A stretch of DNA of 64,000 nucleotides from an uncultured Lachnospiraceae bacterium. GTDB lineage: Bacteria; Bacillota; Clostridia; Lachnospirales; Lachnospiraceae. The stretch is taken from contig CANQMR010000003.1 of the NCBI GenBank assembly GCA_947625015.1, positions 1 through 64,000 on the forward strand. The letters run 5' to 3'. Position 1 is the first letter of the stretch; each line of letters begins with the position of its first letter. Shown here in pieces: positions 23,316 through 31,928 of this stretch. The position numbers and the translations under genes are program-made. Under the pieces are notes generated by a model. That model did not search any database. It saw nothing but the letters and a program-made list of their open reading frames with translations, and was not told where the DNA came from.

Positions 23316-25377
23316 ACGGTTCGTTCAACATGCCGCATCCCTCTAATACAAACCTTCCGTCGCGGATAATGGTCTTTTCGCTGCCATCTTTATGAATGGC
23401 GGTAATTTCCCCAATCTCGTCATAGGGGATCGTAATATCCGTATGGCAGTTAAAATAAGCATTTTCCTCATCTTCATCCCTGAGCAGCGAACACTCGTTA
23501 TCCTTGGCTGTAATTTCCTTGCCATCCGGATTATACAACCGGATTTCCTCACTGTGGCTGTAGCAGGTATCCCCCAAAGCGAAATGAGGTCCCATTTTCT
23601 CCACAATCAAGATCGGCAGCTTATGAAGAATATGGTAGGTATTGGCCATTACATAGGCCGTTGTGTTGGTGCCGATGGCAAATTCCCCGATGGGCAGGGT
23701 GTCCCGGTTGTATAAAATATTCTCCTTGATATATGCCCTGTTCTCCGCTTCCGTCTCAAAATTATCGCAGCAGTAATCCGTAACCTTTCCATCTGCAAAA
23801 GAAATCGTCAGATTTTTAAAATTCAGGTTGTTTAGATAGACCTTAGACACATTCAGCACCCCTTTTGTGCCGGTCAGCTTCGGCGAAGTAAATACCTCGC
23901 CCACAGGGATATTCACATCAGCAGTGCAATTTTCAAAGTTGGTCTCCTTCTCCGGATGATTGAGCTCATGCATCTGTACCAGCATATTTGTCCTGTTACT
24001 GCCCCTCCCCACTACCCGGACAGACCTCGCTTGGTCCAGCTCGTCAATTATCTTTTGCTGCACCTTCTTGTAAGCCTCATTATCTAAAGTATTCACCTTT
24101 ACCACCTGGGCAAAAATCTCTTCAAAATTCTCCCCGATCTCCGGCACCGGATAGGCGATAATGGTAAAGCTGTATTCGCTCTGGGGGATATATTCATTGA
24201 CAATCTTTGCGCTTTCATTTGCCGCATAGACAGAAAGCTTCTGCTGCTTATCGCTTAGCCGCAGATTCTCGTCCTTATTCTTCGGTTCAAAAGGCGTCTC
24301 CCCAAAGACTTCAATCACCGCCGGGCCTGCATATTCCCCCGCCAACTGCTTTCTGCTTTCATAGGCGCCCCGCTGTATGACGGTTTTCCGCTCGACAAAG
24401 GCTTTATCCAAAAACAGGGCGTCGTCCATTCTGTGGTCGTACTCGTACTGCTTGTTGGGCGAAGTCCCGGCATAGCCGGGCCGGGCAGTCTGCTTTTTGT
24501 TGACTCTCTCCACCGGAGCCCGGTAGATTACCGGCTTTAATCCCATGCGCGCAAACTGCTTTATGGCCGCGCGGACCATTCTTTCCTGTCCGATGGCATA
24601 ACGGATATTCACCGTCTTTTTTTTAGAAAGGTCAATTCCCGCAATGCGGAATCCCTCTTCATAGCCATGCGTATACGTATAGGCCATGGCGTCAATCTCT
24701 TCCTCCGTCATGGAATTGAGGAAATTGGCGAGACGAAGCTCATTTTCCGTAATATACTCGCCGTATCGGAACAAGTAGCGCAAATCCTTTAAGTCACTGC
24801 CCATAATAATGCGGACCGCAAAATCCAGTTCCGGATCTAACAGCTCCCGGACGCGGTAATCCACCGTATAATCGGCATAGTCGCTGACAAAATAGTAAAG
24901 GATATCCCGCACTTCTTTCGGCGACTGGTCCCCCGCTTCAAAGAGACAGAGAATTTCAATGAACAGTTCCATGTATATGGTAAGGCTGTATAATCTATGC
25001 TCCACCGCATAGACAATGGTTCCCCTAAGCTCTGCATACAGATAACAAAGCATCTGCCCATATTCCTTCCCCAGCGTCTTTACCGCATAGGCCGGATTGG
25101 CATAGCTGCGCTCATAATTCTCCCCTACAATATCCGCATAGAGACTGTGGTTATACGCCTGTAGCTTTTCAAAATCAGCGTCCTTAAGCGTCCCTTCCTC
25201 CACATCTCTTTTCAGCCTGTCTATCTGTTGCAAGAAAACCGCCGTCCGCCGGAAATAATCTGCAAAGGGCTCCGGTATTTCCGTCTCCTTCAAAAAATCC
25301 GCCAGCCGTTCCACCGCCAGTTCATACCGCTTAGCCACCTGTTCATTTTCTTCCCTGAATAACTCCCGATAATCCAA
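23275..25377 (-). CDS. M29-like aminopeptidase with long N-terminal extension
   Basis: The 700-residue protein ends in a thermophilic-aminopeptidase (M29) core: NIPVGEVFTSPKL, LPIGEFAIGTNT and MGPHFALGDTCYS contain the Glu, Glu, His and Asp expected to bind the metal pair. Usual M29 enzymes have about 400 residues; here about 280 mainly helical residues precede the core, and their function is not recognised. The enzyme probably trims N-terminal residues from peptides in the cytoplasm. The last 41 bp overlap the XRE gene on the other strand. A 21-nt gap separates it from the upstream HD-domain gene, so the two are likely cotranscribed. Confidence 0.8.
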   Translation of the reverse strand: MDYRELFREENEQVAKRYELAVERLADFLKETEIPEPFADYFRRTAVFLQQIDRLKRDVEEGTLKDADFEKLQAYNHSLYADIVGENYERSYANPAYAVKTLGKEYGQMLCYLYAELRGTIVYAVEHRLYSLTIYMELFIEILCLFEAGDQSPKEVRDILYYFVSDYADYTVDYRVRELLDPELDFAVRIIMGSDLKDLRYLFRYGEYITENELRLANFLNSMTEEEIDAMAYTYTHGYEEGFRIAGIDLSKKKTVNIRYAIGQERMVRAAIKQFARMGLKPVIYRAPVERVNKKQTARPGYAGTSPNKQYEYDHRMDDALFLDKAFVERKTVIQRGAYESRKQLAGEYAGPAVIEVFGETPFEPKNKDENLRLSDKQQKLSVYAANESAKIVNEYIPQSEYSFTIIAYPVPEIGENFEEIFAQVVKVNTLDNEAYKKVQQKIIDELDQARSVRVVGRGSNRTNMLVQMHELNHPEKETNFENCTADVNIPVGEVFTSPKLTGTKGVLNVSKVYLNNLNFKNLTISFADGKVTDYCCDNFETEAENRAYIKENILYNRDTLPIGEFAIGTNTTAYVMANTYHILHKLPILIVEKMGPHFALGDTCYSHSEEIRLYNPDGKEITAKDNECSLLRDEDEENAYFNCHTDITIPYDEIGEITAIHKDGSEKTIIRDGRFVLEGCGMLNEPFTPQCPKACGSQN

Positions 25378-25398
25378 AATGCGCCTCCTAAATTCCAG

Positions 25399-26004
25399 TC
25401 AAGATTCCCGGCTATCCCGCAGATTGCCAAGGTCTGTATTTTTCTCAACAATTACTTTCACCAATTCCCACAAGGTCTGAGAGCCCTGCTCTGTCTTCCG
25501 GTTACGGTCTAACACCTGCCCGGCCGCCACATTGTGCTCCCGCCAGGCTCTTCCGCCGGTAATATGGTTTAGCAAAATGGGCTGTACCCGGTCTAGGGCG
25601 TTGGCAAAGGCCGCCTCCGGCGTAATACAGGCCTCAAACTCCTCAAAGAGATCCCGAAGCTCCTTTTCCTGATCCGCCGGCAGCAGATGAAAAATCCGGT
25701 CCGCCGCCGCCTCCTCCCGCTGCCGTTTGGTGGCATTTCCTGCCTCGTCATAGGCGTAGGTATCTCCCGCGTCAATCTCCACAGCGTCATGAATCAGCAC
25801 CATCTTTATCACATGCAGTACATCGATATCCTCATTGGCATATTCGCTTAACAGCATCGCCATTAACGCCAGATGCCAGGAATGTTCCGCATCATTTTCA
25901 TGGCGGCTGCCGTCGGCCACATAGGACTGTCTGGTGATGTATTTCAATTTATCCAATTCCAACAGAAATTCCATCTGTTTTTCAATGCGCTCTCTCTCTG
26001 CCAT
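25399..26004 (-). CDS. HD-domain hydrolase (YfbR/HDDC2-like)
   Basis: The 201-residue product carries the HD-domain metal ligands in order: RHENDAEHSWHLA (the first His), LIHDAVEIDAGD (the HD pair) and a later Asp. This is the arrangement of YfbR/HDDC2 5'-deoxynucleotidases, which remove phosphate from dNMPs, so a role in nucleotide salvage is likely. It is followed by the M29 peptidase and preceded by a small membrane protein 30 nt upstream on the same strand. Confidence 0.82.
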   Translation of the reverse strand: MAERERIEKQMEFLLELDKLKYITRQSYVADGSRHENDAEHSWHLALMAMLLSEYANEDIDVLHVIKMVLIHDAVEIDAGDTYAYDEAGNATKRQREEAAADRIFHLLPADQEKELRDLFEEFEACITPEAAFANALDRVQPILLNHITGGRAWREHNVAAGQVLDRNRKTEQGSQTLWELVKVIVEKNTDLGNLRDSRES

Positions 26005-26034
26005 ATAGTCTAACCCTTCCTTCTCTTTTTATCC

Positions 26035-26349
26035 CTAAAAAATCCAACCGATAATATATAGGGCCAGCGCCCCGATTACAGGCACAGCATTTAAGATAAT
26101 GGCAATCCGCTTCATTAACAGGCCGCCGTCCTGGGACTTCCAGGCCGCTATGCCAAAGCTCAAACCGGTCAGGGCAAAAATCAGGCTGCCCATTCCCAAA
26201 AGACCGACTGCCGCCGGACCTTTTCCGCTGTAGAGATAAGAAGCCGCAATGGCGCCTATGATCCCCAATATGGACAAGCCTCCCAGTACGCAGGCAATTA
26301 CTGCATCCACGCTGACGCTCTTTATGCTGTATGCGCTATCCTTTACCAT
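26035..26349 (-). CDS. Small membrane protein (DUF6142-like)
   Basis: The 104-residue protein has three hydrophobic helices and a Gly-rich middle, in the style of the DUF6142/DUF4190 family of small clostridial membrane proteins. Its start overlaps the end of the VanZ gene by 14 bp, so it is translated from the same message. Function unknown. Confidence 0.65.
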   Translation of the reverse strand: MVKDSAYSIKSVSVDAVIACVLGGLSILGIIGAIAASYLYSGKGPAAVGLLGMGSLIFALTGLSFGIAAWKSQDGGLLMKRIAIILNAVPVIGALALYIIGWIF

Positions 26350-26803
26350 TTTCCTCTCTCCTCCGATTCATTACCAATAACACATAGTACACTAAAAATC
26401 CCAGAAATCCGCCTAAGGTATTCAAAAGCAGGTCGTCTACATCAAACACGCCCACCCTTGCCACAAGCTGCAAAAGCTCTACGGATAAGCTGAATAAAAA
26501 AGTGTAGCCCACCGCCTGATACCACCGGACTTTGCGGTCTAACACCCAGCGGATTAACGCCCCAAAAGGCATAAATGCCGCCACATTTCCCAGCAGATTG
26601 ATTACCACACTCATAAAATCAATGTATTCCCGATACCGGACAAACCGTATGATCTCCTGAAAGGGAACCAGATTTAACCGGTACTGGCTGTATCCCTCAA
26701 TTCTGCCAAAGCCGTCGCTCAACAGCAAAAAATACACCAGTACGCCCATATATATAACAAACAGCACTCTGGAAATCTGCCGTATCTTTTTTCTCTTTTT
26801 CAT
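26336..26803 (-). CDS. VanZ-family membrane protein
   Basis: The 155-residue protein has about four helices and the VanZ signatures: the RLNLVPFQEIIRF segment, the NLLGNVAAFMPFGAL motif and VELLQLVARVGVFDVDDLLLN. VanZ relatives lower susceptibility to lipoglycopeptides such as teicoplanin in some strains by an unknown mechanism; most genomic copies have no known resistance role. It overlaps the DUF6142-like gene. Confidence 0.88.
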   Translation of the reverse strand: MKKRKKIRQISRVLFVIYMGVLVYFLLLSDGFGRIEGYSQYRLNLVPFQEIIRFVRYREYIDFMSVVINLLGNVAAFMPFGALIRWVLDRKVRWYQAVGYTFLFSLSVELLQLVARVGVFDVDDLLLNTLGGFLGFLVYYVLLVMNRRREENGKG

Positions 26804-26860
26804 ATTTTCAATCCTGTCTTTACTAAATTATGCCTTATTCTAACACAAATATCCGCATGA

Positions 26861-26900
26861 AAAAAGACCTTGTAAAAACTTTCTTTTACAAAGTCCTCTT
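26861..26900 (-). terminator. Terminator of the sulfatase gene
   Basis: AGGACTTTGTAAAAG pairs with the opposite arm TTTTTACAAGGTC, followed by a TTTTTT run. It lies 13 nt after the stop codon of the LtaS-like gene. Confidence 0.85.
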
Positions 26901-26912
26901 TCCTTCTGTATT

Positions 26913-29447
26913 CTACTGTACCTCTTTTGTTCCTTCTGTCGTATTTTCGTCGTCCGGTTGTCCATCCTCCTCCGACGTCTGCGTGGAATCCTCCCAGGTA
27001 ATCTCAATGGAATTGGTTACAGACAATACAATGTGGTCGTCTCCCGCCTGGGCCACATAAAGCTCTTTTCCATCCTCAAATTCCTCTAGCGATACCTTCA
27101 GGGTCTTATAATTCACATACTCCGTCTCTAAGGATTTGCCATCCACATAGACCTCCGAAAATTCATTAAAACCGGTGCCGTAAATAAATACCTCATCCCC
27201 TATGATCTCATACCGCGCTAAGCTGATTTCCCGTATCCCCATCTGCATCTGCGTCTGCGGAAACGGATTAAAGGAATCAAAGGCGTAATCCTTACCGTAA
27301 AGCACATCATATTCCAACATTTCTAACATGCTCAGATATTCCTCTTCGGGCGTACCCGCCATATAGCGGTTATGGAAATTCTGCATCAGCCCGCCCTTCA
27401 GATTCAGGCGGTTAAAAATATAAGTGCTTGCCTGATACGCTGTAAAATCCTTATTTTCCTTAGTAAGACCAATATTGTCCCACATAATCCATTCCGTCTG
27501 ATACAGGTTAATCTCCTGAAGGTCCTCCTGCTCCAAATTAAGGCTTGGCAGGTGGTCTCCATACATAAATATCACAGTCGGCTCGTCAAACTTTTCCAGC
27601 TTATAAAGCAGGGCAGCCACCATATTATCCGTCTCGCGGCACATATTGATATAGTAAAGCCATGCGGCCCGTTTTTCCGTATCCTCTGCATATTTGCCGG
27701 TAAAATAGCAGTTCACATCCGTAAGGGTTGCCGTATATTTTTTCGGATAACGGCCATGCCCCTGAACCGTAATGGTGGTAATATAATCCCGGCCTTCCGT
27801 CTGCGCTAACCGGTCAATCATCACATCATCGAGCACATCATCTTTGGCCCATCCTCTGGGTGTATAGTTTAACATATACATGTGCTCCATGCCGGTAAAG
27901 GTATCAAAGCCCAGATTGGAGTAATCCACATACCGCTCATAAAATGTGGCGTCATTGTTGTGAAAACCAGCTGTGGCATACCCCTGCCTTTTCAGGTCAT
28001 AGGCCATGCTGTCGCAGCTTGTGGAAGTCATAATTGTCTTAAAAGGATACTCGCCGGCTCCGAAAAACTGGGTGCTCATGCCCGTCTGCACCTCAAACTC
28101 CGTATTCGCCGTACCGGCTCCCACCGCCGGCACAGTCAGAAGTCCCCAGGAATAATCCCGCTTTAACGCCGTAAGGGTAGGCATGGGGTCTTCCGAGGTA
28201 TGGAAATCCTTCATATACCGGGTATCAAATATGGACTCTAACTGTATCACGATAATATTGGGGTGCTCCGGTGTAGCCTTTTCATTCCGGTAATAAGAAA
28301 TCTCGCTTTCCGGCTCCCTTTCGGAAACCTTTCCCTCTTCACCGCTATCCTGTGTATCCGCCGTCTCATTGTGTCCCGTACCGGCGTCGTCTCCATTCAC
28401 CCAGTCCGGTATTCCATCTGCTTTAGGTTCTTCCGTATCTTCTTCCTCCGGCTTCGCATCACCGGAGTTGTCAATCACATCCGCCTGCTTTTGGGTCTCC
28501 TCTTCCTGTAATCCATTCTCTTGAAAGGCGCCGTCTTCCGATACACTGTCCCCGGAGGCATCAGGCGACAGATTATCTGTCTCCGCATCCTTCCCTAAAG
28601 CCGTATTCTCTGTATCTCTCGTATCTTCATCTGTCTGGTCTGCATCTGTCCGGCCTTCCTCAGCCTCCCGCCGGATTTCCTCCGCTTCCTCCTTCGTAAC
28701 CAATATGACTTCGCGCTTATCATAATCAAGCCCGTCTACAATCTCCGCAACCCGTTCTTCACTGTATTCCTTCGGTTTGCTGATTCCCACATCAATAATA
28801 CTGTTAGAAAAGCAGTAGGCAAAGCCATAATCATTATACGCATACGCTAAATTTCCGAAATTGTCCGATACCGTCTGCGTCTCCACCGCCACTTTGGTTA
28901 AAGTCACGATTAAAAACAGGCACATGCACACATAGGCGGACGCCCGTAAGGGATGCCTTTTACTCTCAATCTTCGGCAGGCGGATATACAGATAAACCAA
29001 AAGCGCAATCACGAGAATAATGCCAATCACGCTTAATACCATCTGCCATTTCGTCAGGTACTTGTCAAGCATGGTCATCACATTCCGTATCATCAGCACA
29101 TCAATCGCAGAAAAGGGAGTTGTCCGGAAACACAGCACAATATAATTGGCAAAAGCGGAAACCACCCACATGGCGCACACAAACACAGTGGCAAACACCC
29201 GCCGTTTGGCGAACAGCACCAAAGACAACGTGACAAAAATGATAAAGGCATTGTACAGAAAAACCATGGGGGATTCCTTAATAAAAAGAAATGCTTTCAA
29301 AAAGGAATGTCTGCTCAATACCTCTAATATATAATTCATCAGACAGGCCAACAGCAGATACCCCACAAAGGGAACTTTGCTGATCTTAAGCATCCCGTCC
29401 TTTACTGGTTTACATAATTTTTTAATCTTGTCTAATATATTCTTCAT
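26913..29447 (-). CDS. LtaS-like membrane sulfatase with acidic linker and C-terminal beta domain
   Basis: The 844-residue product has five membrane helices (within residues 25-190), then a sulfatase-fold domain (about 395-700) with metal ligands in IQLESIFD (Glu404), the catalytic Thr446 in GAGTANTEFE and a YGDHLPSL segment. This is the layout of lipoteichoic acid synthase and related glycerophosphate transferases. Between the membrane part and the catalytic domain is a run of about 140 Glu/Asp/Thr-rich residues (244-390), not present in standard LtaS. The last 140 residues form a beta-rich IPT/TIG-like domain. It may polymerise or transfer glycerol phosphate onto surface glycolipid. Confidence 0.85.
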   Translation of the reverse strand: MKNILDKIKKLCKPVKDGMLKISKVPFVGYLLLACLMNYILEVLSRHSFLKAFLFIKESPMVFLYNAFIIFVTLSLVLFAKRRVFATVFVCAMWVVSAFANYIVLCFRTTPFSAIDVLMIRNVMTMLDKYLTKWQMVLSVIGIILVIALLVYLYIRLPKIESKRHPLRASAYVCMCLFLIVTLTKVAVETQTVSDNFGNLAYAYNDYGFAYCFSNSIIDVGISKPKEYSEERVAEIVDGLDYDKREVILVTKEEAEEIRREAEEGRTDADQTDEDTRDTENTALGKDAETDNLSPDASGDSVSEDGAFQENGLQEEETQKQADVIDNSGDAKPEEEDTEEPKADGIPDWVNGDDAGTGHNETADTQDSGEEGKVSEREPESEISYYRNEKATPEHPNIIVIQLESIFDTRYMKDFHTSEDPMPTLTALKRDYSWGLLTVPAVGAGTANTEFEVQTGMSTQFFGAGEYPFKTIMTSTSCDSMAYDLKRQGYATAGFHNNDATFYERYVDYSNLGFDTFTGMEHMYMLNYTPRGWAKDDVLDDVMIDRLAQTEGRDYITTITVQGHGRYPKKYTATLTDVNCYFTGKYAEDTEKRAAWLYYINMCRETDNMVAALLYKLEKFDEPTVIFMYGDHLPSLNLEQEDLQEINLYQTEWIMWDNIGLTKENKDFTAYQASTYIFNRLNLKGGLMQNFHNRYMAGTPEEEYLSMLEMLEYDVLYGKDYAFDSFNPFPQTQMQMGIREISLARYEIIGDEVFIYGTGFNEFSEVYVDGKSLETEYVNYKTLKVSLEEFEDGKELYVAQAGDDHIVLSVTNSIEITWEDSTQTSEEDGQPDDENTTEGTKEVQ

Positions 29448-29676
29448 CTCACACTCTTCCTATGCCTTATCATAATGCAAAACTTCTATGAAAAATATAC
29501 CATGCTTTTTTAAAAAAGCAAGTATGTTCATAAAATTTTAAGATGTGTAATTCTTGTTAAAAAGGGAGGAGGGCGGGAGCAGGCAGGCCCATACGGCCAT
29601 CATCCGCTTTACCAGCCTGTCCATAACCTCCCGCCTCACAAAGAACCGGGTCAGAAATGCAATGCATAACTTTCCT

Positions 29677-29955
29677 CTATTCATATTCCTTTTTCAACTG
29701 CCCGATAATGCGCTGAATGCTCTTTACTGACAGGTAATTCTTTTCCGCCAGAGAGTCCACATCCTCCCCGGCCAAAAAATCCATGTAAATGTGGAAATTT
29801 CTCTCTTTCAGTTCCCGGCGGATTGGGGTGTCCGTTCCCCAATCCTTTTTATGATTCAACCGCCGGGGTATATAAATCCATTCTCCGTCCACATATTCCT
29901 GAACCTTTGCCAGCAGTTCTTCGGGCAAAACCTGTGTCGCATTTTTATAACCCAT
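29677..29955 (-). CDS. Small CD3324-like DNA-binding protein
   Basis: The 92-residue product begins GYKNATQVLPEELLAKVQEY and has a C-terminal helix-turn-helix-like KNYLSVKSIQRIIGQLKKEY, as in the small CD3324 family of clostridial proteins. The family likely binds DNA, but targets are unknown. An ATG at 29955 has AGGAG 6 nt upstream; a GTG at 29958 is an alternative. It has no obvious operon partner. Confidence 0.7.
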   Translation of the reverse strand: MGYKNATQVLPEELLAKVQEYVDGEWIYIPRRLNHKKDWGTDTPIRRELKERNFHIYMDFLAGEDVDSLAEKNYLSVKSIQRIIGQLKKEYE

Positions 29956-30149
29956 CACACTCTCCTATCAATCTATCACAAACAGGAAACCTATGGCTAT
30001 CCGCAACACGCTATCCGTTTTCGCTGCGTCAGCCTCCGCTACGCAGCGTATACACTCAGATTAATCATAACCCCACCTCTCTTTTCTCTATCTTCATTTT
30101 ATAAGATTTTCATCCGAATTTACACCTCAAATTTATTTACGAAACAATT

Positions 30150-31928
30150 TTAAGAAACCTGATACTGGGACGCATAAAGTCCGGCATAAAAGCCTCCCTT
30201 CTCTAACAGCTCCCGGTGGGTTCCCTGCTCCACAATATCCCCGTCCCGCATGACTAGAATTACATCTGCCTCCTTAATGGTGGAAAGGCGGTGCGCCACC
30301 ACAAAACTGGTCCGCCCCTTCATCAGTCTGGCAAAGGCGTTCTGCACCTTAAGCTCGGTACGGGTGTCAATGGAGGACGTTGCCTCATCTAAAATCAGCA
30401 TCGGGGGAATCTCCAACATCACCCTGGCAATGCACAAAAGCTGCTTCTGCCCCTGAGAAAGCACGCCGCCGTCCTCCCCGATTACCGTATCATAACCCTC
30501 CGGCATCCGCTTGATAAAGCTGTGGGCATGGCAGGCTTTCGCCGCCTCCACAATCTCCTCCTTAGAAGCCTCCGGCTTTCCATAAGCGATGTTCTCCGCA
30601 ATCGTCCCCGATTTTAACCAGGTTTCCTGTAACACCATACCGTAGTTATCCCGCAGGCTGTCCCTGGTTATCCTGTAAATGCTGTCCCCATTGATTGTAA
30701 TGCTCCCCTTATCAATATCATAAAACCGCATTAACAGGTTGATTAATGTGGATTTTCCGCAGCCGGTAGGCCCCACAATGGCCACCCGCTGTCCTTTTTT
30801 CACCTTCAGGTTCAGATTTTTAATCAGCGGCTTTTCCGGCACATAGGAAAAGGCCACATGCTTTAACGTAATGTTGGTCTTATCCTCCGTTTCCTTCCTC
30901 GTCAGCACTTTACAGTCCGGTCCATCCTCCGGCTCTGCCTGTTCATCTAACAATTCAAACACCCTGGCGGCGCAGGCAATGGCATTCTGTATCTCCGTAA
31001 CCACACCGGAAATCTCATTAAACGGCTTGGTGTACTGGTTCGCATAGCTTAGGAAACAGGAAAGCTGCCCTACGGTAATGCCGCCCCGTACGGCGATAAA
31101 AGCGCCTGCAATTCCCACTCCCGCATAGACTAAGCTGTTGACAAAGCGGGTAGCCGGATTGGTCAGGGAAGAAAAGAAAGTCGCCCGCAGGCTGTAGGCA
31201 GAAAGCTGTTTGTTAATCGTGTCAAAACGCCCCATTGCCTGGTCCTCATAGCCAAAAGCCTGAACAATCTTCTGGTTTCCCACCATCTCTTCCACCAAGG
31301 CCGTCAAATCCCCCCGGCTCTCCGACTGTAACCGGAACATGGTATAAGTCCGCTTTGCAATAAAAGCCGCCACAAACAGGGAAACCGGCGTAATCAAAAC
31401 CACCACCAGGGTAATTTTCCAGTTGACGCTAAGCATGAACAGCAATGTGCCTAAAATGGTAATCACCCCGGTAAAAAACTGGGTAAAACCCATCAGCAGT
31501 CCTTCCGAAAACTGATCCACATCATTGATTACCCTTGAGACCACCTCGCCGTACTGCCGGTTGTCAATAAACTTAAGCGGCAGGCGGTTCAGCCGTTCAA
31601 AAACCTGAATGCGGATATCCTTTACCACGTGATAGGTAATCCGGTTATTGCAAAGGCTCATCAGCCATTGGGACAGGGCGGTAAACAAAATCACTATGGC
31701 AAACCGTAGCAGGAGAGGCTTTAAGCCTGCAAAATCCACCCTTCCCGCCGCGACAATCCGGTCGATGGCCTGGCCGGTTATCACAGGCGCGTAGAGCGTG
31801 GTCACGACTGTTGCCAGCGCAAAGAGCAGGGAAAGAACGACAAATCCATTGTAGGGCCTGATAAACGCCAGTACCCGCTTAACCGTTGCCTTCTGCCCTG
31901 CCTTATATCCGTTATCCTTATCTGCCAT
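30150..31928 (-). CDS. ABC exporter subunit B
   Basis: The 592-residue half-transporter has an N-terminal six-helix membrane domain (residues about 20-320) and a C-terminal ATPase with Walker A GPTGCGKSTLINLL, signature LSQGQKQ and Walker B MLILDEATSS. The signature and Walker B look intact, so this half probably has the complete catalytic site. It starts within the last codons of the partner gene: the two overlap by 11 bp and their order suggests a heterodimeric multidrug-type exporter. AGGAGAG precedes the ATG. Confidence 0.93.
   Translation of the reverse strand: MADKDNGYKAGQKATVKRVLAFIRPYNGFVVLSLLFALATVVTTLYAPVITGQAIDRIVAAGRVDFAGLKPLLLRFAIVILFTALSQWLMSLCNNRITYHVVKDIRIQVFERLNRLPLKFIDNRQYGEVVSRVINDVDQFSEGLLMGFTQFFTGVITILGTLLFMLSVNWKITLVVVLITPVSLFVAAFIAKRTYTMFRLQSESRGDLTALVEEMVGNQKIVQAFGYEDQAMGRFDTINKQLSAYSLRATFFSSLTNPATRFVNSLVYAGVGIAGAFIAVRGGITVGQLSCFLSYANQYTKPFNEISGVVTEIQNAIACAARVFELLDEQAEPEDGPDCKVLTRKETEDKTNITLKHVAFSYVPEKPLIKNLNLKVKKGQRVAIVGPTGCGKSTLINLLMRFYDIDKGSITINGDSIYRITRDSLRDNYGMVLQETWLKSGTIAENIAYGKPEASKEEIVEAAKACHAHSFIKRMPEGYDTVIGEDGGVLSQGQKQLLCIARVMLEIPPMLILDEATSSIDTRTELKVQNAFARLMKGRTSFVVAHRLSTIKEADVILVMRDGDIVEQGTHRELLEKGGFYAGLYASQYQVS

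Noticed and set aside
26336-26803. VanZ gene as an antibiotic-resistance locus
   Set aside because: No vanA-type cluster, regulator or ligase is present; VanZ relatives are common in gut clostridia without a resistance role.
29501-29518. Perfect palindrome of A/T runs (tgctttttt/aaaaaagca) upstream of the LtaS-like gene
   Set aside because: It has no loop and simple composition. It may be part of a promoter, but nothing else supports it.
29557-29667. 36-codon minus-strand frame after the CD3324-like gene, with GAGG before the ATG
   Set aside because: The product is Gly/Ala/Pro-rich without a recognisable fold, and another frame in the same stretch reads equally well. Chance is the simpler explanation.
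30035-30062. Hairpin cgctgcgt/acgcagcg between the CD3324-like and ABC genes
   Set aside because: A stable stem is present, but there is no T-tract for a terminator and no repeated copy; it was not strong enough to annotate.
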